NCBI GenBank assembly: GCA_964023275.1
Contig: OZ029914.1
Coordinates: forward strand, 50,980,530-51,044,529
Direction: 5' to 3'
DNA length: 64,000 bases
Origin: Norana najaformis
Lineage: Eukaryota; Annelida; Clitellata; Crassiclitellata; Hormogastridae
Part shown: positions 37,724-48,011 of the stretch, in pieces
Position numbering within the stretch: position 1 is the stretch's first letter
Layout of the letters: each line of letters starts with the position of its first letter
The notes under the pieces: model-generated
Seen by the model: only the letters and a program-made list of their open reading frames with translations
The model's database searches: none
Told to the model about the DNA's origin: nothing
Made by a program: the position numbers and the translations under genes

Positions 37724-37750
37724 TGACGTCACAAACAGGCGCCTAGCAAC
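37724..37750 (-). promoter_or_regulatory. CRE palindrome and X-box-like site
   Basis: TGACGTCA, a perfect ATF/CREB palindrome, is followed after six bases by GGCGCCTAGCAAC. The latter fits the RFX X-box pattern (RYYRCC, short spacer, RGYAAC) at all but one position. They lie about 500 bp upstream of the start codon of a ciliary-type gene, where RFX control would be expected. Function is inferred. Confidence 0.45.
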
Positions 37751-37825
37751 GGTCGCATAGCACCGATAATACACGTAATGCGTTATTTCTAGTCACCGAA
37801 TCTAAATGGGGTAAATATAGGCCTG

Positions 37826-38110
37826 TGCGGCACGGTGGTCTATCGGTAACGCGTTTGGTCAATGATCATGCGGTTGCGGGTTCGACTCCGTGTAACGACC
37901 CTGGGCAAGTTGTTTGCGCACACCGTGCCTCTGTCACCAAACAGTAGAATTTGGTACCGGCGTGAGCTGGGAAGTAAACGGCAAGTCCTGCGATGCACTG
38001 GCCCCGTGTCCAGGACCTTGGGATTCGTCCATTGCCGGCTCAAGGGCCTAGAAAAGGAAATGAGCGCCTCCCCTACGTCCCACTTGGGGGATATGGGATA
38101 CTTTACTACT
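37826..38110 (+). mobile_element. tRNA-derived SINE, family 1, best-preserved copy
   Basis: The A box TGGTCTATCGG and B box GGTTCGACTCC match the RNA polymerase III consensus. The body and the GATATGGGATACTTTACTAC 3' end match the other copies. Confidence 0.85.
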
Positions 38111-39785
38111 TAAATATAGGCCTAGTCTATGAGACAGTTAGGTCTTTTAGTAAGAACAGCAGCGATCTCTTAAATCTGCCTGACCTTTGGAGCTCGACCT
38201 TACCTGACTATCGACTTTGCTTTGACTGAGCGCCTCTGAATAAGCTGTAGAAATATCGAGTTTACGATTTTACGGCTTGTATAAGGCTTCAGCCTACCCT
38301 GAGAGGCATCCATGAGTGTAAGTGTTAGCGAATTCACTTTCTTAGCCTCGGCATATGAGGACAGTGGCAAATCCTGCCCCTCGCCGTCTACTCTTTCCAT
38401 CGACAGTGTGCAGTTCATTTTGTGTAGTTGAGTTCGGTAGGGAGCGCTAGTGAAACAGAGCTCTAGAAACATCTGTTTTGAACCCAAGACTTCTAGGGTG
38501 ATAATAGTTGCACGCAAAACTAACACTTGGGACCAGCTGTTCTGTCCGTCTTTGCCTCTGCATCTGCTTAAGTCTTTGTTTTGGCCTCTATTCAGCCTTC
38601 AGTGGGATAGTTTGGGTCCAGGGAGAATGGCCCTGCGTGTGATTTGGAGTTCGCGACAGTGAAGGGCAAGACCTTTGAACAAGAGCAAAATCTATGGAGC
38701 AAATGCATCTTTAATGGGACGTTGTCTGAATCAATGGACAAGGACTTTTAGGGCAGGAGGTAAATGTATGAGGCAACTGAAGGGAGATTACCTGAACCAA
38801 TTCAGAAGGGATTTATTCCCCATATCGCGACAAATCGCACCCTGTCTAATACGACATCTACTAATCAATATCACCTGTGGATCCTATATTCAATGGGCCA
38901 ACAGTGTAGCGATAGGCTTATCAGCGGTCAAGGTTCAATGAGTTTTAAAGAATATTGTCGATTGGAGTTAATATTTTCCGATCTTTACCTACATCAGGTC
39001 AACAGATTCTGCTGATAAATCGCCAGTGGGTAATTGGGTTTCATTCGTTCAGCGAATTAACTGAATGACCAAATATGTCAAAGAATTTCGCGCTTTTCAT
39101 CCAGGTAATGTAACTTTTATAATTTATCTGTCTGTATATTTTGCTCAAATGCAAGTCGTACTTAGAACAACAGTCACTTATAGTTCTTGAAAACGTTTGG
39201 TCTTGAAAACAACTTGTGGTTTCATAGTTTAGTTTTCTCTAGCAACTGGGCCTGATTGCATACTGTGCCAAAAATTAGAGCTGACTGTTAAGAGATATGG
39301 GTAATATATTACACACAATTTTGTAACACATGGCGCTGAAGGAAGAACCGAACCTTCTTTGGTGAACCATACATTTCTTCCGGCTTGTTCGTATGTAATG
39401 ATAAGTGGTGTCTTATAAATTAAATCTCCGCCACTGCCATGTTCGGGTGCTGCCAGTCCCAAGCCTGGATAAGTGAGGGGGCCGACGTTAATCATCTTCG
39501 TTATGACACAGAGCCTTTAAACAGAAACTGTCCTTATGAATAAATTGAGTTCTCAAGTCTCTTAGGTTGGATTTAATCCGTTAATGCTAACAAAGACGTT
39601 AATAGACATTGTATGTGCTATTACTAAATATTTATATTGTTCTTTTGCAAATGATACCTACGATTAAATATTAGCTTTACATAAATTCTAAGCTTTACAT
39701 TACAATACAGTTTTTTCTGCATATCCACATGTACTTAGGCTTTGCAGAAACGTTGGTGAAATAAGACAAGTACTCAGCGTTGGTC

Positions 39786-42569
39786 ATGGATCCGAGGGAT
39801 ACTGTATGGCAACGTGTTGAAGACATCCTGCAGTGTGCAATATGCGCTGAAATGATGCAAGATGCAAGACTCCTACCGTGTGGCCACAGCTTCTGTCTTC
39901 ACTGCATAGAACAGTGTCAAAGGCGTACAGTATTCTCGAGTAGAATCAGTTGTCCGTTGTGCAGGAAAGAATTTGTCGTATCGACTGTCGATGGACTGTC
40001 GGAATTGCCGAAGAACTTCATAGCGGAGGATATGTCGGAAGTTGTACGAACTCTTAAAGAGAACCAGATCATCGGAGATGGAATTGAAAATACAATCAAT
40101 CAGACCAGAATTGCAGAAGATCGCTCCAACACAAGAAGTAACAGTAAGCACTTTTAAATGTAGTATAATTTACTATATTCTGGAATATATTTGCAAAGGG
40201 TCTATATATAAAATAACGCCGTAAACGGGCATGCAAGGCATTATTTGCAGTTTCAGAAAGACAGTGCGTTGGGTGACCAGGCTCATTGCAGATCCTAAAT
40301 CTCTCATATATTCCAGTATGTTTTCCAGAAATTTTGTAAGAAATACTGTCCTTATTAGTCTGACTTTTATTATTTGATTTAGATCATACGTAGATTTCGA
40401 TTAGAATTCAACTGATAATGACTGAGGACTAGGGCTTCACTATGAGGGTTAGCAATGACGCCTTGTGAATTTTGACAACGGCGCTAGTGAAGTCTTCAAA
40501 TTAGAAAAGATTAGATGTGTTGGCTTCAGCTGAAGAAGCCATAGTATTTACCATTTCATACAGTTCGAGCATTGTGTTTGTTTTTCAACTCCAAGTGACA
40601 AGGGAACGGCGTGGCTCTCTTGGCTTCTTCCAGTTCTTCGTTTTAGTCGTTCTTCTTGGCGTTGCAGGTAATAAAACCAGGTTAGCGTCAGCCACAGGCA
40701 GCATTTAGATGCAGCATTCCCAGATTCATATCTGTTAGCTACATGGAAAACAAGGACAATTTTTTCTTGTCAAATTTAAATTACGAAAAATGATGCATTA
40801 ATAATAAAATCGGTAAACTTCGTTAGGAAAATGATTATGTAAAATTATTTGCAAAATATGCAATACGTATTATGCGATGAGAAAATTAATTAAATTAGGG
40901 CCAATTTAATTTGATTTAAATCGGTTGCCCTTATAAATGCACACATAGAAAGTCTTATTTTGCATATCGAGTTTAATTAGCAAGGGCTATCAATGAATGG
41001 ATGTATGGTTATTACTACAGTGGCATTATACCTGTTTGTCAAGATAAATGTGATAATAATTATATAATTAGTTTAATATTTACACCTTAAGTTTTGTTTT
41101 GTCTTCGAAGGCTTACCTGAAGAAGACAGAAAGAATTTATCAACAAAAGTTTCGGTGATCTATCAGCAAATTGTTGATCACATATCGGGTGAGTCTGCAT
41201 TTCACTCTTCTGACAAAAGTTTTCAGGTCATTTAAAAAGCTAAACGGTAAAAGTTAAACACTTATTTACAAACCTTTATAAGAACTCAAGAAGCGTAGTA
41301 CAATGGTCGAAGGCTCATTGGGCTGAGGCGCAAATACGACACCAGCATTTTATGACAGACACAGTTTAAGCTCCTAAGTTGGGTTGATATTCACATACCG
41401 ACCTGAATGGATGAAAGGCTTGACGATAGATGGCATGGTATCCAAAGGACTGTATTTCAAACACATGTACTCTGAAGTTCAACCCTTTCTTAATAAAACC
41501 AAGCGCCCAGTGTTAATTACAGTCTCCTTTTGTGTGTTGGTAAAAATGCCTAAGTGTTCGTGTGATGAGGCAAGGTAAGATCAGGTAAAATGCGTTAAGA
41601 TTAGATAAAGTAAGACAAGGCAATACTTCTGTGTTGCAGATGTCCTGTTGTCTTGTCTCATCTTTCCTTACCTTGCATTACCGTACCTTAAGCTGTAAAT
41701 GACTTACCTTACCTTACCTTATTAAAACTTACCTTGTCGGACCTAACCTGACCTGCCTTGACCTCATCAAACATTTTCAGTCTTTTTGACACAGTTTCTA
41801 GTTCTTCGCATGATAGAATTTCACTTGGTGAAGAGCTGATCTTTGACCCACAGTGAAATGTATTCTATTCGTTTAAACTGTTTCCTCAAAGGTCCAAAGG
41901 AAGAAGAGAAGAAAGTCTGGTATTCGAAAATCACTAATTTCGTCAAACAGAAGATATTAGGTAAATCTGGCAAAAACCTTTATTCGTTGATCGCTTACTT
42001 TTCAACGCCAATCGATGGCATCGAAATATATTTTAACATGTAGACAATGGCTGAGATTTTGTATTGTACACTCGTAAATAATTGGCAATTCAGGAAACTC
42101 TACATTACCACTATTGTTTTATTTCTGAAATTAGTTGTTATATCTGTAAATTAGTTGGGATTTGTATTCTTATAGATAGACCTCTAACAAATGAGGTCGT
42201 CAATCTAATTTTGTTCCTCATCATAGATTTATTTCATTTTAAGGTCAAATGAAGGAAGAAAAGAAGACAAAAACCTTTTTGGAAAAGCTGAAGGATTGCT
42301 TTACGCAGATTTCTAAAAGCTTTTGGGGTAAATAAATTTCTTGAAGAATCTGATGCACCAGGAATAATAGCGCTCGAGAAGATTGACAAAAATCTTTCAA
42401 GCTTTTATTAAGAAATTCAGATTATTTTCTCCATTTATTTAAATTTTAATGCTTAGTCATCGTTGCACAATTTTCATCACCGCGGCTAATCATCATGATC
42501 ATGTTTATCATTATTATAATTATCATTGCCGTTGTCTTCATCGTTATCACTGAGACTCTCATAACATAG
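39786..42569 (+). CDS. Small RING-finger protein with C-terminal membrane anchor
   Basis: Five exons, all phase 1 introns: 39786-40143, 41111-41188, 41892-41960, 42244-42327 and 42457-42569, giving 233 residues. The N-terminal C3HC4 RING uses Cys17, Cys20, Cys32, His34, Cys37, Cys40, Cys56 and Cys59. Its flanking residues (DILQC, then ELPKNFI) resemble the TRIM-like genes downstream, so it is likely related and may be an E3 ubiquitin ligase. Exons 2-4 each encode a charged 23-29 residue segment beginning with a Glu/Lys-rich stretch and probably forming amphipathic helices. The last exon encodes a hydrophobic helix rich in Ile, as a tail anchor. No B-box or long coiled coil is seen. The start ATG (MDPRDTVW) gives the usual short lead before a RING. 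Splice sites are inferred. Confidence 0.75.
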
Positions 42570-44164
42570 GCTTATATAAAGGTCTTGCTAAGTGCTAGAA
42601 CTGATTATCCAAAGACCGTTTGTTCTTTTTGCCAGCTGTTACGACTTGTTAATGTTGGAATCAATGCAGTCGTATTTTATCCCTATGGCGAACGTTTAAG
42701 TTATAGCGCAACTGTTAATTCATATGTTTAAACTTTGCAGATGGAGTAGAAAATCACAGGAAAAGCCAGGTGAAGTCTCGACGTTAGATATGAGCACTGA
42801 ACGAGTGATGACGATTCATGCCGTCCACTTCCATTCGACTATGCTCCCTTGGATCTAGCTGGTTCATAGTCTCGCAACTGACCCTAACTCAAGGAAATTT
42901 ATTAACCATTTGGGATCCATAAAGCTATAAGAAGGGAACTGCTTGAACTTATAAAGCAACAGGAACGAATTCGTCCAACTTTACTAATGTCCTAAGTTAG
43001 ATATGTACACAGTTAGAAGTATTAAAAATCCAGATAAACGTCAAAAATTCAATGTTCAATTGACCATATAACATAATACCATGGAGTCTTGGGGTGGGCG
43101 GAGTGATGCACAGTTTGGGTGGGGGGCGACGAAGCAGACAGGACGAAGACTAAGTCGACTGTAGCGGGCTAACGGCGAAGGCTTTCTTCAGCGAGGACTT
43201 AGACAGAGTTCCAACAGCGTCCAAAGACCTGGTGATAAAGACTTTATTGCTCAGCTACACTCAGCACAGATCTGGCGTCTCTCCAAGATTCCACAGCCGT
43301 CGTTTCGTGCAGAGCCTACTGACCATCGGACTTGCACGGGCCTAGAACTCTACACCGCAGAGTCAGGATTACACAACCGATATGCATGCATGACTGTAAC
43401 TAGACTTCTTTAAATCAGTAAATAAGTATTACTTTAAATCAATCTTTTCAAAAGGTAAACTATACACTGTGTATCCAAAGACAATAAAATGTTTGGCCTA
43501 TACACCGATGCGTTATGTTTATAAGAGCGAAATAACTACAACTATGACAAGGGTAAATGGATCAAATCTATAACACTGACGTCAGGCAGGTTTCCCATTC
43601 AACAGAACACCACGACACTTTCATATTCAATATAAAGTCTGAGCTTTACACTTCCTCGTCACAGACAAAGCGATTAGGCCTCTGTTATATGTAATCTGAT
43701 CAAATGGGGTAATAATGGAACAGACATTCTGAAATATCTTACTGATATGAGTGGGGATTTGAACTGCAAACCTCTGTTCTGATAGCCCAGCACCTTAAAC
43801 ACTGACTGGTCCTATTTACAGTACTTCATCTACATATTGATATATTCTGATGCAAATAACATTGAGAAGATGTTGCCAAAGTCGTGTCATAGGTTCGTCT
43901 GTTGCAACAAGTAAAATCAATAATGTATCTTCGAGAGTCTAGACAAAGTCTTAGGCGCATTCACATAATGAGTCATGCATGTTAGGCAAGAGAATTACTG
44001 AGCTGGAACGCTGTTTCAATATATCCTAGTTTGTCAGTCAGGGACTGTAGAAAACTGGGGCATGAGCTACAGAGCTTGCATTGAATGTACTTGCATATCT
44101 AATCGCATTGATCCACCCGTCTCACTCTGTTGCAACTCATTCTGACTTGTGAGAGTGAAGTAGA
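42570..44164. other. Spacer with GC-rich LTR-like segment
   Basis: No gene is supported. From about 43,080 to 43,390 the sequence is markedly more GC-rich than its surroundings. On the minus strand it contains AATAAAGTC, so it could be a solo LTR, but no matching partner or clear target duplication is visible. The rest is unremarkable. Confidence 0.3.
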
Positions 44165-44191
44165 CTGATATTTTCAGTTTTATTCGTTCAG
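44165..44191 (+). promoter_or_regulatory. Candidate 5' UTR exon end for the first TRIM-like gene
   Basis: TTTTATTCGTTCAG|GTAAGTTCAC resembles TGTTTATTCAG|GTTAGTTCAC upstream of the second TRIM-like gene (about 47,428-47,447). Each is followed, just before the start codon, by an acceptor (TTAAGCAG or AATTTTAG). This suggests a non-coding first exon in both genes. Confidence 0.4.
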
Positions 44192-44910
44192 GTAAGTTCA
44201 CTCTGCCTTAAACTGAAATCCAGAATTTCTTTTTATTCCTTATAATGGTAAGTCGGAGTTCAGACAACCGCCTATTCGAAGACTATTTGCAACAGCTTAA
44301 GATTAAGTCGCCAAGCGAGTATCTCATAGATCCGACAAGACTTCCTATTGGGATGGGCCACAGGTTTCGCTGCGTCCACGCATATCACGAGTGTGTATCC
44401 TATTAATGAGAGTAATCAAAATCGTAGTCTCGAAATTTCTTCAGTGTCCAAGAAAACCAACTCGGAGAAACCAGCTTATTCACAGGTACTCGGTCAAAAC
44501 AAAAGCTATCAGGTAGCTATGGTCAGATTAGGTTCCAGGTCGAGACGCACGGGTCAAGCAGGTAGACACACAGAAGCTACGATGGACAAGTAGCTACCCA
44601 AGTAAGGATCGCTAGGAAAAGGCGGAGAATGGGGGAACCTAGTTGTTTTTGTGAAAGCCGTGCTAAACTTGCATGAATGACCAACTTCAGTCTTAATCAA
44701 CAGCATTTTAAAATATTTCCTTAGCGTTAATTTCATCCATCTTCAAAACATTTGTTATTTAGGTAAATCGAATAACTCAGTTTTTCAAAGTAACTATTTT
44801 TGGACGACGAGGAAGTGCGGAGTTTACGATTGCAATTAAAAATACAATGATGAAATTGGCTTTGTTTATTTTCTGTTTGTCGCCAGTAAATCTTAAGCAG
44901 AGCTCCGCAA

Positions 44911-46059
44911 ATGGCTGAATCGGTTCAGAAGGCAGTCGACGACATCTTGGAATGTCCGATTTGTATCGAGACGGTGAACGACACCAGAGTTCTTCCTTGC
45001 ATCCACACATTCTGCCTTAACTGCATTCAGGAACATGGTCATGATAGTAAGCCAGGCGGAACAATCAGTTGTCCTTGCTGCAGAAGAACTTGTCCAGTTC
45101 CAGCCGGAGGATTTGAAGAGTTTCCAAAGAATACCTTACTGGAGAAACTGCTGGAGATTCGAGATTCATTGGTTGAAACAAGTGCATGCAACAGTTCATC
45201 ACGGCTATGCCATGTGCCATGTCACAATGGAAAAGGCAACAGTCCTCCACCTGCAAACAGCTACTGTGTCGAATGCAAATGCTACATGTGCAATGAGTGC
45301 TGGAAAAGCCATACTCAACAAAGTGGAACTGGTTCTCATCTTGTTTTGTCAACTGGTTGTTCAGAACATTCGGAGAAACCACTCGAGTTCTACTGCAAAA
45401 CTTGCAAAATGCCAATATGTGACAGCTGCTCATCTTCAAAACACAGGCAACATAAATGTAGTTCTCTGAGTGGCCATGTAAACTCAATAGAAAGAGAAAT
45501 TAAAATATTAAAGTCAACGATTTTTCAGAAAGAAGCACTGGAACTTGAGAATCAAGAACTAAAGTCACAAGTTGTTCACATCGAGAAGATGAAAAATGAA
45601 AATAAAACTCTGAAAGCAAAACTGGCTAAAATAAAACATATGGAACAAGAAAATGAAACGTTGAAGTCGAGAATTACTAATTTAGAGAAAAAATATGAGC
45701 GTGAAATTGAAATTTATAAAACGAAAGATGTTCTTGCAGAAAAACTGAGAAAAGAAATCGCGTCACTGAAATCAAAGATAGCTGAGCTGAGCCAGCATGA
45801 GAATAATACCGTGCGTCAGGAAACAGAATTCCATCACGTCACATCATTTAAGACTTGGTATTCAACAGAAAGCGTCTGCAGAGTTCAGTCATGTGACCAA
45901 GTCATGCTCTTGTGCAGAAGCTGTGGAAATGAAATGTGCTTAAGCTGCTTCACGCGAAGACTCCGAACAGAAAAGGAAAAACTCTTAGATGGAGCTGTGT
46001 CGTTTCTTTTGCTCATTGTGGTGATATTAATAGCAGCTCTGATATACGTAGTCCGCTAA
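44911..46059 (+). CDS. TRIM-like RING/B-box protein with C-terminal transmembrane helix (copy 1)
   Basis: Uninterrupted coding region, 382 residues. RING C3HC4 at residues 15-57 (Cys15, Cys18, Cys30, His32, Cys35, Cys38, Cys54, Cys57). Two B-box-type zinc fingers follow at about 98-145 and 149-188 (the second with GCSEHSEKPLEFYC and CDSCSSSKHRQHKC). A coiled coil at about 190-300 is partly built of 17-residue units ending LKxK. Next is an unusual Cys-rich motif (about 325-350; QVMLLCRSCGNEMCLSCF) that resembles half a B-box. A single hydrophobic helix (SFLLLIVVILIAALIYVV) ends the protein. No PRY/SPRY, NHL or filamin domain is present. The likely role is a membrane-bound ubiquitin E3 ligase; the substrate is unknown. 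It is a paralogue of the gene at 48012. Confidence 0.9.
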   Translation: MAESVQKAVDDILECPICIETVNDTRVLPCIHTFCLNCIQEHGHDSKPGGTISCPCCRRTCPVPAGGFEEFPKNTLLEKLLEIRDSLVETSACNSSSRLCHVPCHNGKGNSPPPANSYCVECKCYMCNECWKSHTQQSGTGSHLVLSTGCSEHSEKPLEFYCKTCKMPICDSCSSSKHRQHKCSSLSGHVNSIEREIKILKSTIFQKEALELENQELKSQVVHIEKMKNENKTLKAKLAKIKHMEQENETLKSRITNLEKKYEREIEIYKTKDVLAEKLRKEIASLKSKIAELSQHENNTVRQETEFHHVTSFKTWYSTESVCRVQSCDQVMLLCRSCGNEMCLSCFTRRLRTEKEKLLDGAVSFLLLIVVILIAALIYVVR

Positions 46060-48011
46060 GTTTGATAAACATGTCAGCGATTGTAGTTGCAGGTTTCAAG
46101 AATGCAGCGTATGAATACTATTTGTTAGCTGAAACACAACCCGCCCTGGCAGCTCCTCTCATCCATCTATCTCTGGTCTTCTGGAAACCGGACTTGGTTC
46201 TTGACATGGCATCTTCGGACAGCCCTACTGACGAGTCGCGCTCGTGATTAAGCTATTGCCTGTCGCTTAGCTTTTAAGTAACGCTTTAGCAATTTCAAGT
46301 TTACGATTACGATTACGAGCTTTTAGTTGAATAGTATCATTGCTTGCAATGGCCTTCAACAGAAACTTTATTCGTAGGGGTTCTCATTCAATTATCAAAC
46401 AAATGGCTATTCTAGCTAACTTGGAATTTTGCCAATTTTTTAGACGTTTCTTAAAAACCGTGTAGGTTATCCAAGTGAAGGGTTGGACAACCAACACCAA
46501 GGAATATAACCTTCATCTGTCATGTCTCAATAGTGTTGGTTCTGACATTCAACTGAATTGAGACACGTCTGCTAACGTCTACAAGATGCTCTCTAAGAAG
46601 TCTGTTAAGCTAAGAAAATAATGAATGCATAAACTGGACTTTTTGGAAAGTTTTGAAATTGATTTAAGGAAGTACGAACTTCATGACTTCCTGTGACGTC
46701 ACTTGTCTAGCAGGCTCTTGCAACACATCTATGCTTTTGTAACATCTCCATAGTGAGACAATGTTTTAAATGATTAATTATGAATTTTGAAGTCAAGCAA
46801 ATTGTAGATTTGTCTTAATATAGCAGTCTTATGCAGTTTAGTCTCACGTCATCTAATTTCATCTCATCTTATTTCAGTACCTCCTCCCATCCTTCCCGAT
46901 TATACCCTACTCCATCGGATCCTATCAAATCCTATCTTGTCAGAACAGGCATGTGCTCTGGCTGGCATTAGATAGCGTAAGCAATGAAAAGAGATGACTA
47001 AATGCTGGTGACGACGACGATAACGATGACGATGATGATAAAAATAACGAAGTTGTAATCGCAACAAAAATGATAATAGTTGCAAAGCAGTTCAACAACA
47101 GAAATTGTTTACTTATACTATCTTAATTTGATTAGCTGGAATTATAAACATGATAACAAATGCATCCATACTACGATTTAAAATCTATGATGATAATCGA
47201 TAAGTCGTCCTCTAAGGCCTGGATTTGTACAACGCCTACGGTTGATAATGTGGTCAAGTGTGTGTGTTGCCCTTAGAAGCAAAGCAACGCAGCTGTGACA
47301 GCTAATCTTGCTCGGCATGCACACACACGTCCGTCTGTGACTGGGTGTCTAAAGCTCAGGTCTCTTGTCTCATTCGTTGTTTACTTTTGCTCAGAAGAAC
47401 ATATACGGTTGAAATTAACGTTAGTTCTGTTTATTCAGGTTAGTTCACGTTTTGCATCAATTTTATACAATACAATAAAACAATACAATACAACTGAAAT
47501 TTGACATTGTCAGTTTTTAAAAAAAAATTAATACAAAGACGCAATTTGAAGCTGACAACATTATGAGCCATTAGCAGAGAGGAGAAAGTAAGCTTTCAAT
47601 TTACAGGGAAGGATAGGCTGAGAACGAGAGTCGCAAATATATCAGAAGGTAGAGAATTGGAAATGTTGGGACCAGCTACTATGACAGGCAAGAGTAAAAG
47701 CAATAAATGTCTACTCTGTTGAATGGGAATCAGGTGCTGCAGAAACTATGTGACGGAGTAAATGTTAAGGTGGTATAGGCATAGTCACTCAGTGCTGCCA
47801 CTAAGCATTATGATATCATAACGGTATCCTGTGAAAGTGAGGTCGATATGAGCAGGCTGTGGCAAGGTTAAATAAATCAAATATGATCTAAATTTGCATC
47901 ATAGCGATCAATATAGAAAAGCTTAAACTAATGAGATAAATCTAATATGCTGTATCAGTAATCCTGTGTTTATATTCTTAATGTCACCAGTGAATTTTAG
48001 CCACTTTGGAA
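46060..48011. other. Spacer between the two TRIM-like genes
   Basis: Contains a LINE 3' tail (46,215-46,320) and a block at about 47,216-47,450 that recurs at about 50,995-51,230. A LINE-like degenerate segment may lie near 47,540-47,890. Otherwise no gene is seen. Confidence 0.5.
47216..47450 (+). repeat. Duplicated upstream block, copy A
   Basis: Shares several matching stretches with 50,995-51,230, such as ACAACGCCTACGGTTGA against ATAACGCCTACGATTGA and TGTCTAAAGCTCAGGTCT against TGTCTAAAGCTCAGTTCT. It ends near the candidate 5' UTR splice donor of the second TRIM-like gene. Confidence 0.65.

Larger units (their letters stand above)
37240..39785. other. Spacer between divergent genes
   Basis: Holds the presumed promoter and 5' UTR of the DUF4795 gene, a degenerate repeat with GCGAATC motifs (37,375-37,510), a family 1 SINE (37,826-38,110) and a LINE 3' tail (38,160-38,275). 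From 38,280 to 39,785 I recognise no gene. Confidence 0.5.
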
